This document shows, piece by piece, positions 49,291 to 60,259 of a stretch of 64,000 nt of DNA. Where the stretch lies: the NCBI RefSeq assembly GCF_047511655.1, contig NC_133401.1, forward strand, positions 16,152,001 to 16,216,000, written 5' to 3'. Positions within the stretch are counted from its first letter, which is position 1. Every line of letters starts with the position of its first letter. Under the pieces are notes generated by a model, which was not told the DNA's origin, did not search any database, and saw only the letters and a list, made by a program, of their open reading frames with translations. Made by a program: the position numbers and the translations under genes. This stretch comes from Castor canadensis. Taxonomy: Eukaryota; Chordata; Mammalia; Rodentia; Castoridae.

Positions 49291-51059
49291 GGGCCCAGCG
49301 GGAGGCCAAACTTAATTTACAGGCCTTGCCCACTGCCTTGGGCTTAATGACCAAACCTAATCCCTCCCAAGTCCACCGCCCAAGGAGGGAGTAGCAACAG
49401 CCCATTTTCGGGCTGGTGAAACTGAGGCACGGGATGCCTGCATGTACCCCGCAAGCCAGAAATGGTAGGCTGCCTTTCTTACTAGGCTCCCAATTATCAA
49501 TCTAGACTACGCCATTAATTGCATTCCAAGAAAAATCCATTTGGCAACCATTTATTGAGCGCCTACTAGGCACCAGGCTGTGTAATAAGCGCTGTCCTAA
49601 CAGAGTTCATACTTGGGGAAAAGTGCCTTTCATGATGGCAAGTACCATAGGGCAAAAAAAAAGGTAGGAAGGGGGACAGGGTTACGCCGTGCAAGGCTTT
49701 AGTTTTCTCCTGAATGCCTGGGAAGGGCAGACAGGTCAGAGTTGAGACCAGCCAGGACGCCAGTGCAATCAGGAATAACAAGGAGGGAGAGGAAGGAGAG
49801 AGAAGACAGGTCACTCAGTAAGGGTCATTTGGTTTTCCCGAGGCAGAAGCTCTGTCCCGGGGCTATTTCAGCCAAGGGAGGTTGTAATCCGCACACATCA
49901 TCTACTTTCTTTGTAGGCCTGGGCTGTCCACTAAAACCACATAGCCAAGCCCCCACCTGCCTCTCATGGGCCCCCTCCAACTTCCCTCCTGTAGCAATTC
50001 TCTCTCTGAGCGGCTGCTGTTTGAAGTGGCATCAACACCCAGCCCCACCCTCAATCCTTTACAAGTTCTTTTTTCTTCCGGGCACCAACCCCATCACAGT
50101 ATAGAACAGTCTGTTGACTGTCCTCTCCCCCACCCAGCGCAAGCCCCCTGAGGTTAGAGTCCGGGTCTGTCCTTCTGCAGGTGTCCCCAGCCCACCTGAG
50201 TGAATTCTGATGCTGATCTCCTGCCCTTCCTCATATTGTTATTCAGGTGTCGGCTCAATTGTCCTCCCCAGAGCCCAGGGCCTGCCTGACCAGCCCATCT
50301 AAAGTAACCCCACCCTGCTGAAGGCCTTGTAAATTACGCTGGATGACCTCCATCTGTCCCCAGTTCTCTCTTGGGCCTCAGTTTCTCCATCTTTCAAATT
50401 AGAGGACATTGGAAGTACAGGGTTATCTGAGGTAGTACTGAAGAAATCCACCCAGTTTTACCATCCACTTCTCCACTGTCCGTCAATTTTATCTTCCTGA
50501 AAGATCTTGTTTATGTATTTGCTTATTTATATCTTTATTTATCCACTAAAATGTAGGAAGTGTGTGTGGGGGGGTGGAGATTAGAGCCCCTACTGGTTCA
50601 TGACAATTTTTTTTTATATCTATGGGGTCTCCCTATGCCACCCAGGCTTGTCTGCAACTTCCTGGGTTCAACAGGGAGAAAGTGAATTCCATCTGGGCCT
50701 AGAGCAGCGAGATTCACATTCCCCACACAGGGTCTCAGTTTCCCTTTCTGTTAAAAGAGGCTGCAGAGAGGGCTGGAGGACAAAATGACCGCCTCCTGTC
50801 ATGCCAGGTGCTGTAATCCTTTTTTCTGGTTTGTTGCTGCTGAGGGCATGATCGCAAGGTTCCCTGTCGGGAAGGTGGGCTCACAAGGAAGGTGTCTGTG
50901 TGCAAGGGGGTGGGGGCCAAAGGCCAAACTCTCTACCCTTAACCCAGTGAGGTTGGGGTGGGGGGAGTCTTTCCCTTTTGGAGTTTCAGTTATGTTCCTA
51001 AAAATGGACATCCAGATGCCCCGACTCGCCGGGTGACAGACGCCAGCAGGAGGTTCCCA
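49291..51059. other. Intergenic, ZNF296 to GEMIN7 (divergent)
   Basis: Mostly unique sequence. An old interspersed repeat lies at about 49540-49700 (TTTATTGAGCGCCTACTAGG type) and a weak B1 trace at 50600-50665. No gene is seen. Confidence 0.55.
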
Positions 51060-51209
51060 GTGCAGTGCAGGGCGCGGAGCCTGTGAACGGACGGTGACCA
51101 CGTGGGTCTGCAGCGGCGGCGGAACCCAGTTTCTGCGGCTCGCGGCCCGCCCGGGGCTCTCAGGCGGGGGCGCCGGCGGAAGTGGGGGCACCAGCAGGTG
51201 TGGACCTCG
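51060..51209 (+). promoter_or_regulatory. GEMIN7: GEMIN7 promoter and predicted non-coding exon 1
   Basis: A CpG-rich stretch with an E-box CACGTG at 51099-51104 and an ETS-type GCGGAAGTGG near 51177. A strong GTGAGT donor begins at 51210, so a 5' UTR exon probably ends at 51209. The start position is not defined by sequence. Confidence 0.6.
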
Positions 51210-51727
51210 GTGAGTAGCGGGCGGCCGTGGGGAGCCAGAGCGGGTTTCCCGGCCTTCGAGGCGGGACTGGTGGGAAGAGGTCATGGGGAAGCTGCACGCG
51301 GTGCGGTGCGGAGCAGGGGACATGACTGCGATGGTGACAGTAGTGACGGGACGGTGGCAGTGTTGAGGCTCCCGCCGCTCCCGGCGTGGAATCACGGCCC
51401 TCGGAGCTGGAGGGGAAGAATGTCCAGCCCGAAGCCCAGGGCGGAGTGGGAAGGGGACGCCCGGGGGCCGGGAGGACCCACTTAGTTTAAGAATAGGAGA
51501 GCGCTGGGTGGCCAGGGCGGAACTGAAAGAAAACTGACCGGCCCGGGGCGCAGGGGAAGAGACGGATTCTGTGCTCAGGTTCTGAGCTTCCAGCGGCCCC
51601 ACTTGACGGATTTGCATCCCCGAGGAGCGGGTGTGGACAGTCTGCACCTTGGGGCCTGACCTTTAACCTGCTAACTCAACCTGGTCCTGTGCTCTGGAGA
51701 CTGGCACCGGGTGGCCACGGAACTGAT

Positions 51728-52048
51728 CCTTTTTCTTTCTTGCGGTGCTGGGGATGGAACCCAGGGCCTTGTGCATGCCAGGCAAGCTACCACTGAACTA
51801 CAGCCCCCTCCGTTCTCATTTTCTTCTTTCTGTCTTTTCTTTTCTTTCTTTCTTTTTTTTTTTTGAACTCAGGGTTCACCCTTTTAGGCAGCCGCTCTAT
51901 CAACTTGAGCCACTCCGCCAGTCTGCTCTGGTTTTTGGAGAAGGGGTCTTGTGAACTATTTGTGTTGACTGGCCTCAAACCTCTACCCTCCGGATTTCAG
52001 CCTCCCAAGTAGCCAGGATTACAGGATTACAGACGTGAGCTAACACTT
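51728..52048 (-). mobile_element. ID-like SINE then dimeric SINE
   Basis: ID copy 51728-51812 (gctggggatggaacccaggg); dimer 51850-52048 with a small internal duplication attacaggattacag. Confidence 0.85.
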
Positions 52049-52603
52049 TCTTATCCAATTTAAATAAACTGAGATCTGAAGCCTTAGGAAGGGAGAACCC
52101 TGGAGTTCCCTGCCTCTGCCCTTGACCTACTGGGAATGGGTTCTTTTCTAACATTAGTTTTCCATATGGTGGACTATGGGTTCCGACATTTTTTCCTGCA
52201 TCCTGAGGGCAGGATATCCCTGGTTTGGAACCTGAAAAGATAAAGGCCTCTGGGGACAGGTCACCAAGGAGTATGGATGATAGTCTTTGCCTTCTTGAAC
52301 ACACCCTGTGTGACCTTTCTCAAACCAGATCACACCCTCACTCTGGAACCTTCAAGTGCTCACTAGTGCTGGTGGAAAAAGTCTGCCCCCTGAGAGTACC
52401 AGGGGAGGTCCCACTCCCTCCCCTTTCTGCCAATCTCCAGCTCTTACCCAGTAAAGAAATTCCAGTAAAGGATTTAACATCTCCCACTTCATTTCCCTGT
52501 AAGAAAAGTGAGGCTCCGTGGACAAGACCAAATCTCTCTCTCTCTCTTCCTCTCCCTCCCCTTCCCTCTCTCTACCCCTAGTGTAGAAAACAAGGATTTC
52601 CTT

Positions 52604-52815
52604 CATTATTATTTATTTATTTATTTATCCACAGTGCTGGGGCTTGAACTCACGGCCTTCAACTTGAGCCACTCCACCAACCCTGTTTTTGTGAAGGGTT
52701 TTTCGAGATAGGGTCTCTCAGAACTACTTGCCCTGGCTGGTGTCAAATGGCAATCCTTCTGATCTCTGCCTCCTGAATAGCTAGGATTATAGGCGTGAGC
52801 CACTGGCACCAACTA
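52604..52815 (-). mobile_element. Dimeric SINE
   Basis: gtgctggggcttgaactcac to gcgtgagccactggcacc; (TTTA)n at the tail. Confidence 0.9.
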
Positions 52816-52905
52816 TTTTTTTTTTTTTAGCAGAATTTTTTGGCTGCTGGTTTAATTCCCATCACTCATTTAGGAAGGTGTGGCTATTTTTCTTAAAACT
52901 TAATC

Positions 52906-53048
52906 TAGCCAGGTGCCCAGGCAAATAGTTGGTGAGAACCTATCTCAAAAATACCCACCACAAAACAGGGCTGGTGGAGTGGCTCAAGTCCTGGAGTGCC
53001 TGCTCAGCAAGTAAACCCCAGTACCACCAAAAAAAAAAAAAAAAAACC
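52906..53048 (+). mobile_element. Dimeric SINE, left arm mostly missing
   Basis: gcccaggcaaatagttggtg, linker, ID-like arm, and an A-run of about 18. Confidence 0.82.
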
Positions 53049-53205
53049 CAAAAAACTCTCAATCTAGTTTGGAGGAAGACCCTGGGGGCATGTGATCCTT
53101 AACTGAGTCGGAGTGATAGTGACCAGATAAATTAAAAATGTAAATAACCCTCAATCCCATCTGCCTTGGTCTCCCCCATCAGACAGAAAACCTTGGAGTC
53201 AGCTT

Positions 53206-53291
53206 TTTTTAAGTTTCTTCCAGTGCTGGGGATGGAACCCAGGGCCTTGTGCATGGTAGGCAAGCGCTCCACCACTGAGCCACATCCCCAG
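53206..53291 (-). mobile_element. ID-like SINE with target-site duplication
   Basis: ttggagtcagcttt occurs on both sides (about 53193-53206 and 53292-53305). Confidence 0.88.
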
Positions 53292-54008
53292 TTGGAGTCA
53301 GCTTTACCAGCTTTTTTTCTCAACCTAGGAAATCCTTGCATTAGTGAGAGCTTTTCCCCACCGTGTCTTCTACTGGGCTGCTGCAGTGACCTCCTCACTG
53401 GGCTCTCTGCTTCTTGGTCCCCACACTCCAATCTGCAGGCAGCAGGCAGAGGGCTCCTTCAAAGGCCTGGGCACAAGGCTCCTCCAGCTCAGAGCCATCC
53501 TGCTCCTTCCAGGTTCTCACCTCTGCCCACAAGGCTGCAGGAGCTGGGCCAGCCCCACCTGGCTATACCTCAAAGCTCCCTGTGAGGTCTTTGCCTTTTG
53601 GCTCCCTCTGACTGCAGTGCTCCCACCAAGTGGCTTCAGGGCTCCCTTCCTTATTTCATTCAGGGCAGTGCTGAGATATGACCTCATCATAGGGACCCTT
53701 CCTAAGCCTCCTTCCTGGAAACCAAGCTCTGTACCACCCCTGCCCCCCATGGCTGGCAGCCCCTCTGCTGTCCTGTCCAGCCTGCCCACTCTGCTCTGTT
53801 TACTCCTCTGCATTCAAGTCAGTGTGGCCCAGGAGGGCCACATGGGGCTGTCTCTGTCCTAGCTGCTTCTAAGAGGACCTGGTATGGGGCACAGGGAGGA
53901 TGCTTGCTGATAACATTGGATAAAGAGGATAGGTGACTCTTTAAATTTCTGTCTAGAATTAAGGCACCATTCATTCTGTAAAATGGAATGTGTTCTTAGA
54001 TGGAAGAA

Positions 54009-54170
54009 TCTTTTTTTTTTTTTTGTGGTAATGGGGTTTGAACCTTGGGGCCTTACACTTGCTAGGCTGGCACTTATCACTTGAGCCACCTCCTAGCACA
54101 GTGAGACAGGGTCTCACTGTGTAGTCCACTGGCCTAGAACTCTCAATCCTCCTGCTTCTAAAGGATCACA
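54009..54170 (-). mobile_element. ID-like SINE with B1-like part
   Basis: ggtaatggggtttgaacctt, then agggtctcactgtgtagtcc. Confidence 0.8.
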
Positions 54171-54334
54171 GAGGAGTGAGCACCTCCTTGTGGCCTGGAA
54201 GGGTGGATCTTTACATGCTTTTAACAAATATTTCCAAGCCCCCACTCCACTCCTGCTCAGCCAGTATTTGTTAACTGGGGTGGGGATGGACTCATGAAGG
54301 AATTTGACATGTCCCTCTCAAAGGCTTATGTTCT

Positions 54335-54555
54335 GCTGGGCCTGGTGGATCATGCCTATAATCCCAGCCCTGGGGAGGCTAGTCAGGAGGATTGAAAGTT
54401 AGAGGCCAGCCTGGGTTATAGAACAAGATCCTGCCTCAAACCCCCCCCCCCAAACAAAAATGGGCGGGGTTGGGGCGTGGCTCAAGTGGTGGAGCACCTC
54501 AGCAAGTGCAAGGCCCTGAGTTCAAACTCCAGTGCTACCTCCCCAAAAAAGGCTT
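54335..54555 (+). mobile_element. B1-like plus ID-like SINE
   Basis: gctgggcctggtggatcatg, then ttggggcgtggctcaagtgg. Confidence 0.88.
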
Positions 54556-54579
54556 CCATTCTGTGGCAGAACAGGCAGC

Positions 54580-54838
54580 AGATGGGCAAATACACCACAT
54601 AACGACTTTCCACACTGGACCACTTGACAGTGGTCCTGTAAGGTTATACTGGAGCCAAGAATCCTAGAGAGGGCACAGGCTTAGAGCAGCGCAGCGCACT
54701 GCGTACTCAGGGTTGTAGTCATGCTGGGGACACTTTCCAATTAACATACAAGCTTGTGCATGTGATTATGTGCAGTACAGAATACTCCACACTGCCAGTA
54801 AACTGCTACATTACTGCCTTATGTGTTTACTTTACTAT
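54580..54838 (+). repeat. Ancient interspersed repeat, family not assigned
   Basis: acataacgactttccacact, tggtcctgtaaggttatact, ctagagagggcacaggctta and atgtgcagtacagaatactc follow a pattern I know as an old mammalian repeat. I cannot name the family with confidence. Confidence 0.4.
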
Positions 54839-54839
54839 G

Positions 54840-55262
54840 CTTTTTTTTTGGGGGGGTACTGGGGCTAGAACTCAGGACCTCACACTTGATAGGCAGGAGC
54901 TCTACCACTTGAGCCACTCTGCCAACCCTATTTTTGTGATTTTTTTTTTTTTTTTTTGTGATAGGGTCTTGAAAATTATTTGCCTGGGGCCGGCTTTGAA
55001 CCTTGATCCTCCTGATCTGTGCCTCCTGAGTCGCTAGGGTTACAGGGGTGAATCACCAGCACCCAACTAAACTTTATTTTTTGTGGTGCTTGTGAGAAAC
55101 CTGGGACCTTGCACACTCTAGGCAAATGCTCTGTCATGCTACATCCCTGGTCCTAATTATTATTATTTTTAAGATAGGGTCATGCCATGTATCCCTGAAT
55201 GCCCTTGAACTCAAACTCCTTCCACCTTAGCCCTCCACGTGCTGGTATTATAGGTGTCACTT
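54840..55262 (-). mobile_element. Dimeric, ID-like and B1-like SINEs in a row
   Basis: Dimer 54840-55071, ID copy 55078-55155, B1 copy 55160-55262. Confidence 0.82.
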
Positions 55263-55435
55263 CCACACTGGGCTTGGGCCATTGTTTCTCCCTATGTGTT
55301 CAGCATCATAGCAGGGCTGACACACTGATTGTGTCATTTAGTTCCCATGCCAGCCCTGTCTTACAAATGTGGAAACCAAGGCACAGTCACACAGCAATAC
55401 TAATTAATGACAAGTCACTAGTTGGAGAACTAGTC

Positions 55436-56150
55436 TTTTTGTTTGTTTTTGAGGCAGGGTCTCACTCTAACCCCATACCCTAGAACCTTCTGACTCAGCC
55501 TCCTGAGCACTAGAATTTGGCCCCAACCTTGATATTTTTTGGGAGTCTAGACCTGGGTTTTTTGGTGGTTGTTTTTTGTTTTGTTTTGTTTTGGTGGAAG
55601 GTCCCTCAATTAGGGTTTGGCAATGCATTTTTTGGCAGGAATACCAGAGAAGTGGTGTCCTGACCTGTTTTCAGTGTCCAATACTGAGATGTTGGTTTGA
55701 TCACTGAGTCATTGAGCTAAGGGGATATCCATCTCCTTTGATAGGGTCTCAGAACTATTTGCCCGGACTGGTTTCAAACCTCAATCCTCCTGATCTCTGC
55801 TTCCTGAGTAGCTAGAATTACAGGCCTGAGGCACCAGTCCAGCTCATACTGTCATTTTAATTCTCACGTCCTTCCAGATTGGGCCAGCAGGAGCCCTTTG
55901 CAGGCAGCTCCCGTGGGAGTGAGAGTCCTTTTTTCTGTTGTTGATGGTACTGGGGGTTGAACTCAGGGCCTCACGTTTGCTAGGCAGGCTCTTTCTGCTT
56001 GAGCCACTTCACTAGACTTTTTTTCGGTGTTGAGTATTTTCCACATAGGATCTCTGGAACCATTTGCCCAGGTTGGCCTTGAGCCATGATCCTCCTGATC
56101 TCTAACTCTGGATTAAGCTAGGATTGCAGAGGCACTGGCGTGGCTGGGGC
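55436..56150 (-). mobile_element. Further minus-strand SINE fragments
   Basis: B1 fragments at 55436-55520 and 55740-55850; dimer at 55938-56150. Confidence 0.7.
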
Positions 56151-56239
56151 TGAGGTTCAGGTTTTTTGCTTTGGCGAATATTGATGGTCTAAACCAGGAT
56201 AAGGCTTAGACGAAGGCAACCAAAAGCCTCTGTCCTGGG

Positions 56240-56458
56240 GACTTGCGGTGCAGCCTGATTGGTAGAATGTTGGCTTAGCGTGCGCAAGGCCAGGCCTTCC
56301 CTCCGCCGCACTGCAAAACCCAGAAGAGCTAGAAGCCAGGCATGCTGGCGCACACTTGTCATCCCAGCAAGCAGGCTGGGGCAGGAGGTGTTCAAGTTCA
56401 AGGCCAGAGTGGCCTACTTAGTGAAACTCTGTCTCAGAAAAGAAAAATAAAAGAAAGG
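56240..56458 (+). mobile_element. ID-like then B1-like SINE
   Basis: ID copy 56240-56320 (diverged); B1 copy 56335-56458 (gccaggcatgctggcgcaca). Confidence 0.75.
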
Positions 56459-56521
56459 AAAAAAGGTCCTGCCTTCGTGGCTCCTGGTTTTGCACATGTA
56501 ATATTTTGATTCTGGCCCTAG

Positions 56522-56584
56522 GCTCTGGGAGAAGTCTGTGCCTGTTCTGGGGAGCTGGGGCAAGTGAAATCGGTTGAACAGGCA
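56522..56584 (+). other. GEMIN7: Candidate GEMIN7 non-coding exon
   Basis: Sixty-three bases lie between a CCCTAG acceptor and a GTGAGA donor, 82 bases before the coding-exon acceptor at 56666. The upstream polypyrimidine tract is modest. It may be an alternative 5' UTR exon or chance. Confidence 0.35.
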
Positions 56585-56681
56585 GGTGAGATGGCTGGTG
56601 GGCAGTGCCTACCCTTCCTCCCTCCTGGAGCCTGTGCCCCCCTTTAATCCCTTCCCTGTTCTTCAGTCAGCAGCCCAGACA

Positions 56682-57065
56682 ATGCAGACTCCGCCAGCCA
56701 TCCCTGTGCCTGTGCCTGTGCTCCGGCTCCCTCGGGGCCCTGATGGCTTCAGCAGAGGCTTTGCCCCTGGTGGACGCAGGGCTCCCCTGAGGCCTGAGGC
56801 TCCTGAAACCCAAGAATCTCTGGAATCGCAGGAGCAGCAGGCACGAGCTGCCCTCCGGGAGCGCTACCTCCGCAGCCTGCTGGCCATGGTGGGTCACCCG
56901 GTGACCTTCACCTTGCACGAGGGTGTGCATGTGACCGCCCACTTTGGAGCCACCGACCTGGATGTGGCCAACTTCTACGTGTCGCAGCTGCAGACTCCCA
57001 TAGGAGTGCAGGCCGAGGCACTGCTCCGGTGCAGTGACATTATTTCCTACACCTTCAAGCCCTGA
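56682..57065 (+). CDS. GEMIN7: GEMIN7, SMN-complex subunit Gemin7
   Basis: Gemin7 is a small subunit of the SMN complex, which loads Sm proteins onto spliceosomal snRNAs in the cytoplasm and gathers in nuclear gems. The single coding exon gives 127 residues, a little shorter than the 131 I recall for human. The N-terminal part (1-60) is Pro/Arg-rich and probably flexible (MQTPPAIPVPVPVLRLPRGP). From about 61, RYLRSLLAMVGHPVTFTLHE onward matches the Sm-like fold that pairs with Gemin6. It ends IISYTFKP and TGA. ATG was placed at 56682 because the acceptor TTCTTCAG ends at 56666 and this is the first ATG in the exon. The frame is open further upstream, but that stretch is intron. Confidence 0.96.
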   Translation: MQTPPAIPVPVPVLRLPRGPDGFSRGFAPGGRRAPLRPEAPETQESLESQEQQARAALRERYLRSLLAMVGHPVTFTLHEGVHVTAHFGATDLDVANFYVSQLQTPIGVQAEALLRCSDIISYTFKP

Positions 57066-57411
57066 AGACATTGTTGCCTCCACCCCTCTTCCGACTCAGC
57101 CAGGAATCCCACACCTCCATTGTTCCGGGGCTGGAACTGGCCATGTAGAGTTCTCAACTCCACAGGAATTCTGAACCCAACCCCAGGCGACTCCAGATTC
57201 TTCAGACCTCTGGGACCCCATCTGGAACTCTGCAGCCCCAGGAATTCTAGATCCACTGAAAGGAATGTTCTACCTCAGAACTGAGCTCTGCAGAACCCGG
57301 ATTGAAGAGGTTTGAAAGTTCAGCCACCTGAGGATGTCCTCAGTGCTCCCCTCTGCCAAAGATCCTATTGTTCCAGGAAAACTCGACTCTTGCTTTTCTT
57401 TTCCTTCTTTA
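57066..57411 (+). other. GEMIN7: GEMIN7 3' UTR, proximal part
   Basis: Downstream of the stop codon; unique sequence until a minus-strand B1-like SINE at about 57412. No AATAAA is visible on the + strand before 58000, so the transcript end is unresolved. Confidence 0.5.
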
Positions 57412-57518
57412 TTGTCCCCCCCACTCCCAGGCAGTGGACACAGGGTCTCACTATGCAGCCCAGGTTGGTCTCTTGCCTCTGGAGTGCTGTGATTACAGGC
57501 ATACACCACCATCCCTGA
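57412..57518 (-). mobile_element. B1-like SINE in GEMIN7 3' region
   Basis: acagggtctcactatgcagc to atacaccaccatccctgac. Confidence 0.82.
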
Positions 57519-57759
57519 CTCCCCTGTCTTTCAGTGTACCTCGAGGAAGATGGGGACGGAGCCATATTTACGGGGTGGTAGGGTGGTTATCCAAGGTTGG
57601 AATTCTAGGGATGGACCAAGATAGTGAGGAGCCGGGATCACGGTGTGGACATTGCACCTCCGTTTGTTTCCGGGGTGGCCGGTTCCCCTCTGAACGGGGA
57701 GTTTGGACCAAATTTTATTTAGGGGTGGCCTTTTGCAAGTGAGGGGTGTGGCTCGTGCT

Positions 57760-58330
57760 GGGTCACAGGATGGGTCACATGTGCCCCTTCCGTACGTGAT
57801 AGGCCACAAAGCCGCTTTTGGAGCCCGTGCGCGACTTCGCAGAAGCTGAGGATCAGTGGGTAGCAGGAGGCTTCGCAGCTCCGGCCTTGGAGGGGTGGCC
57901 CGTGTCACCGCTTCTATTAGCCCTGTCACTAGAAATCTCTCAGCAGGTGGTTCTAAGAAGAAAAAAAAGTTTCCGTCCCTTTTTTAGTCCCTTCAAGTTC
58001 CTAGTGTAAGTGAAGCCTTCCATTGTTGCAGACTATGGTGAACCGGGGAACAGCCTCGGCTGCCATCTGTCCATTCGCCTACTCTGGCCAGCACCCCGCC
58101 CAGCTCCCGCGTTGCCTCGGCAACGACGCGGCTCGCCCCGCCCAAGCCTCGTTTCCGGTTTCAGCCCCGCCTTCTCGAGCAAGGGGCGGGCTGGGAAAGC
58201 TAGGCGAAAGTGCGGGCGCCAATCCTGGGCTACCAGATCGAGCCCCGGGGGTGGGGAGCGGGCTTGTCCCGGATCCTGCGATTCACCTCCACCACCCGGT
58301 GTTTGGGTCGGCAGATTCAGCGCTCGTCTT
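57760..58330. promoter_or_regulatory. GC-rich promoter-like region with RFX X-box
   Basis: CpG density rises here, apart from the GEMIN7 and PPP1R37 starts. GTTGCCTCGGCAAC at 58111-58124 is a near-palindromic X-box of the RFX family. GC boxes (CGCCCCGCCC, GGGGCGGG) flank it and CTCGTTTCCGG lies nearby. It may be an alternative PPP1R37 start or an antisense transcript promoter; sequence alone does not decide. Confidence 0.5.
58111..58124. promoter_or_regulatory. X-box (RFX binding site)
   Basis: The sequence is GTTGCC-TCG-GCAAC-like, with both half-sites matching the established RFX consensus GTNRCC/RGYAAC. Confidence 0.6.
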
Positions 58331-58397
58331 TGAGATTTTTTTTCTTCCAGTTTTCTTTTTTCTTTAAAAAATTAGGCTCATGATGTTTTTCACGGAC

Positions 58398-58582
58398 TTT
58401 TTTTTTTTTTTATTACGGTAGTCAGGTTCGAACCCAGGGTCTTGCGTCTCCTAGGCAAGCGCTCTACCACTGAGCTACATCCCCATCCCCACTCTTCTTT
58501 TTTTGAAACGGTCTCATTAAGTTGCCCTAGGCAGACCTTGAGACTTGCGATCCTTCTAGAAAGCCTCCCCACCATGCCAGGC
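58398..58582 (-). mobile_element. ID-like plus B1-like SINE
   Basis: caggttcgaacccagggtct to caccatgccaggc; lies between the two GC-rich promoter regions. Confidence 0.82.
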
Positions 58583-58869
58583 TCGTGTTTGTTAATATTG
58601 TGCATCTTATGCAACGCTGCCACGCTCAGAGAGCTTTTGGTGAAACTGCAGTCTGAAAATGGAAAGTTAGAGGCTAACAAGAGATCAGATTTCCTCTCCA
58701 GACAGAGAATCCCTCTGTTAGCATCTGTCGCCTGTACGTACTCATATATCCATTGCAGCGCTGACCGCCTTTCTTTTCAATGCCTCCGTCCCGTCACCTC
58801 CTTCTCATCAGGTTGACCTAGCCACACCAAACAGGCGTTTTGATTTCTATCATCTCCATTCTCTTCCCC

Positions 58870-59387
58870 GTTATCTGGACTCGTGACGAATGTGCGGGAG
58901 CCCAAGCGTAGTTACTAGACGGGGACGGGGCGGCTCTGGTTCGCGCGTGCGTGCTGCTCTGGGAGACGGCGTCCACCTCGCCCCGCCTCTCATATTCTGC
59001 AATTCCGGCGCTGCAGATTCTCTGCTCACGTTTCTTTTCCTCATAGCGTTTTCCGCTTTCTGTTCGCCTCTTTTTGTTTCGCGAAACAGTCGTCCCTAGA
59101 AATACTGAAGCCGATTTTCTGCTTTCTTAGTACGTGGCAGGTTCCTCGGTCTTTAGCGAAAGTGCGACTGCGGACGAGCGGCTACGCGCGGGGCTCGGCG
59201 GAGGCGCACTGGGGCTCCCGGCGGCGACGACTACGACGACGACGACGACAAGGAGGAGGAGAGCGAACGGAGGCGGCGCCTGAGGCAGCAGCGGAGCCCA
59301 TGCCCCGGGACGGCGGGCGGGCCCGGAGAGACGAGTTCGGGGCCCGGGGCATGTCCCCAGGGCCCCCGTGAGGAGGCGACGGCGGCG
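58870..59387 (+). promoter_or_regulatory. PPP1R37: PPP1R37 promoter and 5' UTR
   Basis: A CpG-dense region immediately before the PPP1R37 start codon. A (CGA)n run lies at about 59222-59250 and GGA repeats follow. The start site is probably between about 59000 and 59220. An upstream ORF occupies 59300-59371. Confidence 0.65.
59300..59371 (+). CDS. Upstream ORF in the PPP1R37 5' UTR (23 codons)
   Basis: ATG at 59300 (MPRDGGRARRDEFGARGMSP...) ends in TGA at 59369-59371, 16 bases before the main ATG, in another frame. A second in-frame ATG lies at 59351. If the transcript starts upstream of 59300 it could lower translation of PPP1R37. Function is inference. Confidence 0.4.
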   Translation: MPRDGGRARRDEFGARGMSPGPP

Positions 59388-59601
59388 ATGGAGATCCCGC
59401 CGCAGGAGGCGCCGCCCGGGCCGGGCGCGGACGCCGAGGCGGACGCCGACGCCGAGGAGGCCCCCGCCGAGGCCGGGTCTCCCAGCCCAGCCTCGCCCCC
59501 GGCCGACGGGCGCCTCAAGGCTGCAGCTAAACGCGTCACGTTCCCATCGGACGAGGATATCGTGTCGGGAGCGGTGGAGCCCAAAGACCCCTGGAGACAT
59601 G
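59388..59601 (+). CDS. PPP1R37: PPP1R37 first coding exon (gene continues beyond window)
   Basis: PPP1R37 (LRRC68) is a leucine-rich-repeat protein that binds protein phosphatase 1. This exon encodes residues 1-71, MEIPPQEAPPGPGADAEADA onward, through GRLKAAAKRVTFPSDEDIVS to DPWRH. KRVTF at about 48-52 is the RVxF docking motif for the PP1 catalytic subunit. The leucine-rich repeats are in later exons outside the window. The start has a good Kozak context (GCGATGG). The donor is at 59602 (GTAGCT, weak) after CATG; it is placed by agreement with the human DPWRH-A junction as I recall it. The acidic Ala/Asp/Glu run at about 14-27 looks longer than in human. Confidence 0.92.
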
Positions 59602-60259
59602 GTAGCTACGGCGGGGGTGCGGGAGCGGGTTCGTGGCGGTGGCGGGGGGGGACCCGCGAGTCGGGAGAGGTCGGGGTCGGGACCCGCACGGAGGTGGCAT
59701 TCAGTAAATTGCACCTAATATTAATTTAAAGAGCCAGTTGCTAACTTAGAGCTGGAGCCAAGAGGGCTGTAGGGCCGGGAAGGTGGAAAGTATTGGGTTT
59801 CTGCCACCACTCCCACCCCCCGCGTCGTTAAGGACCAACGTTTTAGGATTTAAAACGCTGGGTAATTAAAAGAAAGTTGGGGGGGGGGCGGTTCGGGAAA
59901 TGACTGGCAACCTTTGAATTCACCCCCAGAGAAGGATGGATAGGGCAATTGGGGAGCAACGTTGGCCTGGGAAGCGGGGGTTGGAGGAGTTCGATGTGGC
60001 CCATCGGGATAACACGACATTAAGTTGCTGGTCTGCAAGCCTCCTGCAAGGAGTGGCCATCCTGATCACTTTCTGGGCTGGAAGGAGGAAGAGGAATAAA
60101 CCCAGACTGTGGCCGTAGAGTTGCCAAGTTTTGGGATTGGGAAAAGGAAGTCAAAGAAAACTCCCAAGAAAGGAGTGGGAGATGGTCAGTTTGCAGGTAA
60201 CTGAGAAAGTCTAAGGTAGTGACAGGTCTTGGAATTCAAAAGAAGGGGAAAAAAAAAAC

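Noticed and set aside
56574-56681. N-terminal extension of GEMIN7 from an upstream in-frame ATG
   Set aside because: The stretch contains the coding-exon acceptor (TTCTTCAG ending at 56666), and the GEMIN7 N-terminus MQTP matches the ATG at 56682.
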